Assembly (NCBI GenBank): GCA_045538465.1
Contig: JAZSRK010000012.1
Coordinates: 1-25,193, forward strand
Reading direction: 5' to 3'
Source: Limiplasma sp045538465
Lineage (GTDB): Bacteria > Bacillota > Clostridia > Christensenellales > Aristaeellaceae
DNA: 25,193 bases
This document shows, one piece after another, positions 21,682-25,193 of the stretch (positions are counted from its first letter, which is position 1; every line of letters begins with the position of its first letter). Made by a program: the position numbers and the translations under genes. Under the pieces are notes generated by a model. It did no database searches, was not told where the DNA came from, and worked only from the letters and a program-made list of their open reading frames with translations.

Positions 21682-22725
21682 TCACCAGCGGTTCTTTACC
21701 TTTTCGGCAAAGCCCATTGCTTTTTCAATATGGATCTCTTCGCCCTCGTCGGTGACCACCTTGCCGGTCATATGACCAAACACCTGATGTTGGTCGCTTT
21801 CGATGATGATGACGTTGGTGCAGTCGGCACGGTCGAGGACGGGCTCGAAGAGCAGGTCGAGGCGGCCCCGGTTGTCCTTGATGCGCCACGGCTTGAGGAA
21901 GTCATCGCCGCCGGTGGGCTTCTGGGGGATCTCAAACACCACATGCTCCAGCTTGTGGGCAATGCCATCCACAAAGAGCATGTTTTCGGTGGCAGCGGAG
22001 GTATCGCCAAAGCCATAGCCAAGGTTGAGGCCCACTCTCTTGCCATCCACCACGGTGTTCAGGCTGCTCCAGTACCATGTGTTGGAGTAGGTCCACACGC
22101 CGCGGCCCCAGTCCAGCACGGCCAGATCGGTGGCGGGGTCAAAGGTGAAGGTCTCGCCGCCGAAGCTGACATCACCCTTGGCACGCATGCAGTTGATCTT
22201 CTGGTTGTAGTAGAAGTGGCGGGGATGCCCTGCAAAGGGCGTAGCGATGACCATGCTGTCCCGGGGTTCATCGGTCAGCTCGATATGAGCGGTGAGAGGA
22301 CGGCCGCCGTTCATATCCTCAAGGTGAACATCCAAGATGCGCTTGGTGCCATCGTTCAGGAAGGCGAAGGTGTAGTCCTTCTTTTCCACCTTGATGTCGC
22401 CGATCTTGCTGCTGGCAGGCAGCCCTACTTTGCCAAGGGTGAGCCAGTTCATCATGCTCTTGGCCACTTGGGTGTTACGCTGGGGTAAGATCAGGGTGAT
22501 GCTGTCCAGCGACATGTAGCTGTTATCGGCAACGGTGAGGCAGAGGATGCATTCTTTGCTGAAGATGCAGTAGTAGTCCCATTCCTTGATGCGCAGAGCG
22601 CCCGCTTTGATGGCAGAGCGGTCGTAATCACGGACGAGGGAGGTGGCGTAGCCTTTTTCCACCAGTTCGCCCCGCTGGTTCAGCAGCGGGCCGGGGGTGA
22701 GCAGCTTCTGAGAATCGTATGCCAT
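21682..22725 (-). CDS. DUF2804 domain-containing protein
   Basis: A 347-residue protein matching the DUF2804 pattern: begins with LLTPGPLLNQRGELVEKGYATSLVRDYDR, has IKEWDYYCIFS, PFAGHPRHFYYNQKINCMRAKGDV and the very characteristic LDWGRGVWTYSNTWYWSS, then GYGFGDTSAATENMLF. The fold is probably beta-rich and related to lipocalin-like or hydroxyneurosporene-synthase-like proteins, but no reaction is established. No signal peptide or membrane segment, so cytoplasmic. AAGGAGG precedes the ATG at 22725. It lies 115 nt downstream of galM on the same strand, with a hairpin in between, so it may be partly cotranscribed with a sugar gene. Confidence 0.85.
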   Translation of the reverse strand: MAYDSQKLLTPGPLLNQRGELVEKGYATSLVRDYDRSAIKAGALRIKEWDYYCIFSKECILCLTVADNSYMSLDSITLILPQRNTQVAKSMMNWLTLGKVGLPASSKIGDIKVEKKDYTFAFLNDGTKRILDVHLEDMNGGRPLTAHIELTDEPRDSMVIATPFAGHPRHFYYNQKINCMRAKGDVSFGGETFTFDPATDLAVLDWGRGVWTYSNTWYWSSLNTVVDGKRVGLNLGYGFGDTSAATENMLFVDGIAHKLEHVVFEIPQKPTGGDDFLKPWRIKDNRGRLDLLFEPVLDRADCTNVIIIESDQHQVFGHMTGKVVTDEGEEIHIEKAMGFAEKVKNRW

Positions 22726-22792
22726 GGAGAAAGCCTCCTTTTGTGGGGTTGGGTGCGATAGGTACGCAGTGCACGGTTGCGTAATGAAACAG

Positions 22793-22831
22793 GGGGGAGC
22801 CGCAAACCCGCAGCAGGAATGCAGCTCCCCC
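22793..22831 (-). terminator. Hairpin between galM and the DUF2804 gene
   Basis: GGGGGAGC (22793-22800) pairs with GCTCCCCC (22824-22831) directly after the galM stop. On the minus strand it is followed by CTGTTTC, a poor U-tract, so it is a weak or partial terminator, or an RNA-stabilising hairpin. Confidence 0.5.
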
Positions 22832-22840
22832 GGTGATGAT

Positions 22841-23896
22841 TTACTCAGCGGAGAACTTGTAGATGGTCACGGTGTCGTAGGTATCCTCAGGGCGCAGCAC
22901 CACGCTGTGGAACTGGGGCTGATGGATGGCATCCGGATAGTGCTGGGTCTCAAGGCACAGACCGGCATACTTGCCGTAGTGCACGCCGCCCTTGCCTTCG
23001 TGGTTCAGGCCCTGACCGGTGTAGCACTGCACGCCGGGCTGGTCGGTGATGACTTCCATCTTGCGGCCGGTCTTGGGGGAACGCAGGATGGCGATGGTCT
23101 TCATTTCCTTGTCACGGCCTGCGCAGTAGTTAAAGTCCACGCCGCCGCACTTCTTCATGGCGGGGATCACATCGGTCAGTGCCAGCACATCGCCAACACG
23201 GGCTTCGGTGGCAAAGCCGTAGGGCAGGGTCTCGCTGGGCAGCAGCTTGCCGGTGGGGATGAGGGCATCGCTTACTTCGTTTACAGCGGGAGCCATGATC
23301 TGGAGGGTCAGGTCGCGTACATCGGGGGCATCGTGGCCGTCCAGATTGAAGTAGGCATGGTTGGTCATGTTGACCAAGGTGGTCTTGTCGGTGGTGGCAA
23401 AGTAATGGATGCCCAGCTCGCCATCGTCATTCCAGCTGTAGGTCACTTCCATATCCACCGTGCCGGGGAAACCGCAGTCGCCGTCGGGGGTCTGATGGGT
23501 CAGGATCAGGTTATCCCAGCCGTCGCCTTCCACGCACTCGGCAGCCCACACATAACGATCCACGCCCTTGGGCCCGGAGTGCAGGTTGTTTTCGCCGTCG
23601 TTCTTAAACAGGGTGTAGGTTTCGCCGCCCAGCTCGAAGGAGGCGCCGCCGATGCGGTTGCCGACACGACCGATGAGAGCACCCATGCTGTTGCTCTTGC
23701 CATCGTAGGTATCCACGATGTCGAAGCCCAGATTCACGTCGGCCAGCTTGCCGTCGCGGTCGGGCACGATGATGTTGCGCAGGCAGCCGCCAAAGTCGAT
23801 CACGCTTACGCTGGCGCCGTGCTTGTTGGTCATGATGTACTCAGTCACCTGCTGACCATCGGGGGTTTTGTCAAAAGGACGGGTGGTTATGCTCAT
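22841..23896 (-). CDS. galM: Aldose 1-epimerase (mutarotase)
   Basis: A 351-residue galactose mutarotase of usual length. Key residues visible: GRVGNRI at 76-82, NNLHSG with H106, the acid/base H180 in TNHAYFNLDG and the catalytic base E316 in CLETQHYPDA. It interconverts the alpha and beta anomers of galactose or glucose in the cytoplasm; beta-galactosidase releases beta-D-galactose, which must be converted to the alpha form for galactokinase, so it complements the GH42 gene. AAGGAGG lies upstream of the ATG. It has its own TATAAT promoter and is divergent from the phosphosugar mutase gene. galK and galT are not in this window. Confidence 0.93.
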   Translation of the reverse strand: MSITTRPFDKTPDGQQVTEYIMTNKHGASVSVIDFGGCLRNIIVPDRDGKLADVNLGFDIVDTYDGKSNSMGALIGRVGNRIGGASFELGGETYTLFKNDGENNLHSGPKGVDRYVWAAECVEGDGWDNLILTHQTPDGDCGFPGTVDMEVTYSWNDDGELGIHYFATTDKTTLVNMTNHAYFNLDGHDAPDVRDLTLQIMAPAVNEVSDALIPTGKLLPSETLPYGFATEARVGDVLALTDVIPAMKKCGGVDFNYCAGRDKEMKTIAILRSPKTGRKMEVITDQPGVQCYTGQGLNHEGKGGVHYGKYAGLCLETQHYPDAIHQPQFHSVVLRPEDTYDTVTIYKFSAE

Positions 23897-23949
23897 GGGA
23901 AGGGGCCTCCTTGCAATATATAGTTTGGTAAGGATGGTTTCTTACTGGT

Positions 23950-23979
23950 ATTATAACGCATGGGCGCAAGGGTGGTCAA
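23950..23979 (-). promoter_or_regulatory. Promoter for galM
   Basis: On the minus strand TTGACC (23974-23979), 18-nt spacer, TATAAT (23950-23955), 54 nt before the galM start. Confidence 0.7.
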
Positions 23980-24026
23980 GCTATGCCGGGGTGTACAGCC
24001 GGAAAAGTTGCGCAGGGGGCTTTGTT

Positions 24027-24036
24027 TTGTATACAA
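24027..24036. promoter_or_regulatory. Palindrome TTGTATACAA, possible operator
   Basis: Perfect 10-bp palindrome TTGTATACAA in the 322-nt divergent region 23897-24218 between galM and the mutase gene. It resembles GntR-type half-site pairs. It is about 50 nt beyond the galM -35 and 78 nt upstream of the mutase -35, so any role is uncertain. Aside from the two promoters, I see nothing else in this region. Confidence 0.3.
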
Positions 24037-24113
24037 TTCTTCAAAAGCTGTGCGTCAGCACCGTTTGCACCTTTTGGCTGAGGCAGCAGATGCACTGCGT
24101 GCTGTGTAAACGC

Positions 24114-24142
24114 TTGCATTATACCCTGTTATCCGCTATAAT
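24114..24142 (+). promoter_or_regulatory. Promoter for the phosphosugar mutase gene
   Basis: TTGCAT (24114-24119), 17-nt spacer, TATAAT (24137-24142), a near-consensus promoter 77 nt before the ATG. Confidence 0.8.
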
Positions 24143-24218
24143 AAATGCGATGATACAAACAGGCGGCAGACGGTATGCGTCTCCGCAACGACTGAAAAGA
24201 GTATAGGAGGCCTTTCCC

Positions 24219-25193
24219 ATGAGCTACCGGGAGAATTATCAGGCATGGCTTGCCGATTTTGCCGCTGACGAAGCGACCCGTCTGGAGCTGGAATCCATCG
24301 CTGGCGATGAAAAAGAAATCGAGGATCGCTTTTACCGCGACCTGAGCTTCGGCACCGCCGGCATGCGTGGTGTGCTGGGTGCTGGCATGAACCGCATGAA
24401 CATCTACACCGTGCGCCGTGCCACCCAAGGTCTGGCAGACTACCTGATCGAGGATAACGCCGAGAACAAGGAACGCGGCGTAGTCATCGGCTACGACAGC
24501 CGCCGCATGTCCACCGAGTTTGCGCTGGAGACCGCTCTGGTGCTCTGCGCCAACGGCATCAAGACCTATCTGTTCGATGCCCTGCGTCCCGTGGCTCTGC
24601 TTTCCTTCGGCGTGCGCCACCTGAACGCCAAGGCCGGCGTGGTCATCACTGCCAGCCACAACCCGCCCCAGTACAACGGCTACAAAGTATACGGCGAAGA
24701 CGGCGCCCAGCTGGGCCCGGAAGCTGCCGAGGCTGTTACCGGCAAGATCTACGCCCTCAAGTTTACCGATGCCAAGCTGATGACCGAAGAAGCCGCTAAG
24801 GCTGCTGGTCTTCTTAACATCATCGGCGATGCTGAGGTGGATGACGAATATATCGCCCGGGTCAAGACCCTGTCCATCAACCCCGAAGTGGTGGCCGAGG
24901 CCGGTAAGAACCTCAAAATTGTCTACACCCCCATCCACGGCAGCGGCAATGTGCCCGTGCGCCGCATCCTCAAGGAGATCGGCATCACCAACGTGAGCGT
25001 GGTCAAAGAGCAGGAAGCGCCCGACCCCAACTTCTCCACCGTCAAGGTGCCTAACCCCGAGGATCCCGCCGCCTTCACCCTGGCCATCAAGCTGGCCAAC
25101 GAAGTGGGCGCTGATGCCATCTTCGGCACCGACCCCGACTGCGACCGTCTGGGCGTGGCTGTACGCCAGAAGGACGGCTCCTTCAAGCTGCTC
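24219..25193 (+). CDS. Phosphoglucomutase/phosphomannomutase (PgcA-like), 3' end cut by window
   Basis: The frame is open from ATG 24219 to the window edge (325 codons, of roughly 560-580 expected), so the C-terminal part lies outside. It starts MSYRENYQAWLADFAADE, then DLSFGTAGMRGVLG (typical of the PgcA group), the phosphoserine motif TASHNPPQYNGYKVYGEDGAQ with S146, and the Mg2+ loop TDPDCDR with Asp at 305, 307 and 309. It interconverts glucose 1-phosphate and glucose 6-phosphate, and may accept mannose phosphates. AGGAGG at 24205-24210 is 8 nt before the ATG. As the exit point of the Leloir pathway it matches the galactose-related genes nearby. Confidence 0.93.
   Translation, partial: MSYRENYQAWLADFAADEATRLELESIAGDEKEIEDRFYRDLSFGTAGMRGVLGAGMNRMNIYTVRRATQGLADYLIEDNAENKERGVVIGYDSRRMSTEFALETALVLCANGIKTYLFDALRPVALLSFGVRHLNAKAGVVITASHNPPQYNGYKVYGEDGAQLGPEAAEAVTGKIYALKFTDAKLMTEEAAKAAGLLNIIGDAEVDDEYIARVKTLSINPEVVAEAGKNLKIVYTPIHGSGNVPVRRILKEIGITNVSVVKEQEAPDPNFSTVKVPNPEDPAAFTLAIKLANEVGADAIFGTDPDCDRLGVAVRQKDGSFKLL

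Noticed and set aside
22724..23923. 399-codon plus-strand open frame, and a similar one at 21619-22488
   Set aside because: Antisense to galM and DUF2804 genes; composition-driven open frames in GC-rich DNA.

Overview
This window looks like a chromosomal segment of a moderately GC-rich, anaerobic, gut-type Firmicute. Oscillospiraceae (Faecalibacterium/Gemmiger/Subdoligranulum-like) is my best guess from gene content, not a proven placement. The reasons are strong AGGAGG-type ribosome binding sites before almost every gene, sigma-A-like TTGNNN-N17/18-TATAAT promoters, a flavin reductase-rubredoxin fusion typical of clostridia, and cytoplasmic glycosidases rather than Bacteroidetes-style Sus systems.

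Layout. 1-2.1 kb: a stand-alone HD-GYP c-di-GMP phosphodiesterase-like protein, an antibiotic-biosynthesis-monooxygenase-fold protein on the minus strand, and the rubredoxin fusion. 2.1-5.0 kb: a three-gene ABC-2 exporter operon preceded by a promoter, a 35-codon leader ORF and an intrinsic terminator, which is the arrangement expected of an attenuator. 5.0-5.3 kb: a dense cluster of hairpins bounded by two near-identical 35-nt palindromes. 5.3-6.3 kb: a secreted protein with two repeat domains (minus).

6.4-14.8 kb is a carbohydrate block with two divergent promoter regions: GH42 beta-galactosidase (minus) against a DUF5060-type glycoside hydrolase plus flavoprotein (plus), then a GH4 enzyme carrying the CHEV signature of alpha-galacturonidases with an (alpha/alpha)6 glycosidase (minus) against a GH43 enzyme (plus). 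None has a signal peptide, so the set probably trims imported plant-type oligosaccharides (pectin/RG-I side chains are a reasonable inference) in the cytoplasm. No sugar transporter or regulator gene lies in the window.

15.0-18.0 kb: an NAD-dependent epimerase/reductase, a ZIP metal transporter, a second copy of the hairpin repeat abutting a decapitated ABC ATPase gene, and a manganese efflux gene (mntP) with a complete promoter, yybP-ykoY Mn2+ riboswitch and terminator. 18.1-19.4 kb is a sharply AT-rich two-gene island (P-loop kinase-like protein and GNAT acetyltransferase), probably acquired horizontally. 19.5-25.2 kb: a histidine phosphatase, a membrane GGDEF diguanylate cyclase, a DUF2804 protein, aldose 1-epimerase and a phosphoglucomutase-type gene that runs off the right edge. 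GalM and the mutase fit with the upstream hydrolases as steps feeding released galactose/glucose to glycolysis.

The features I consider most worth attention are the leader peptide/attenuator of the ABC operon, the hairpin-repeat element and its association with the truncated ABC gene, and the riboswitch. I saw no tRNA, rRNA, CRISPR array or intact transposase.
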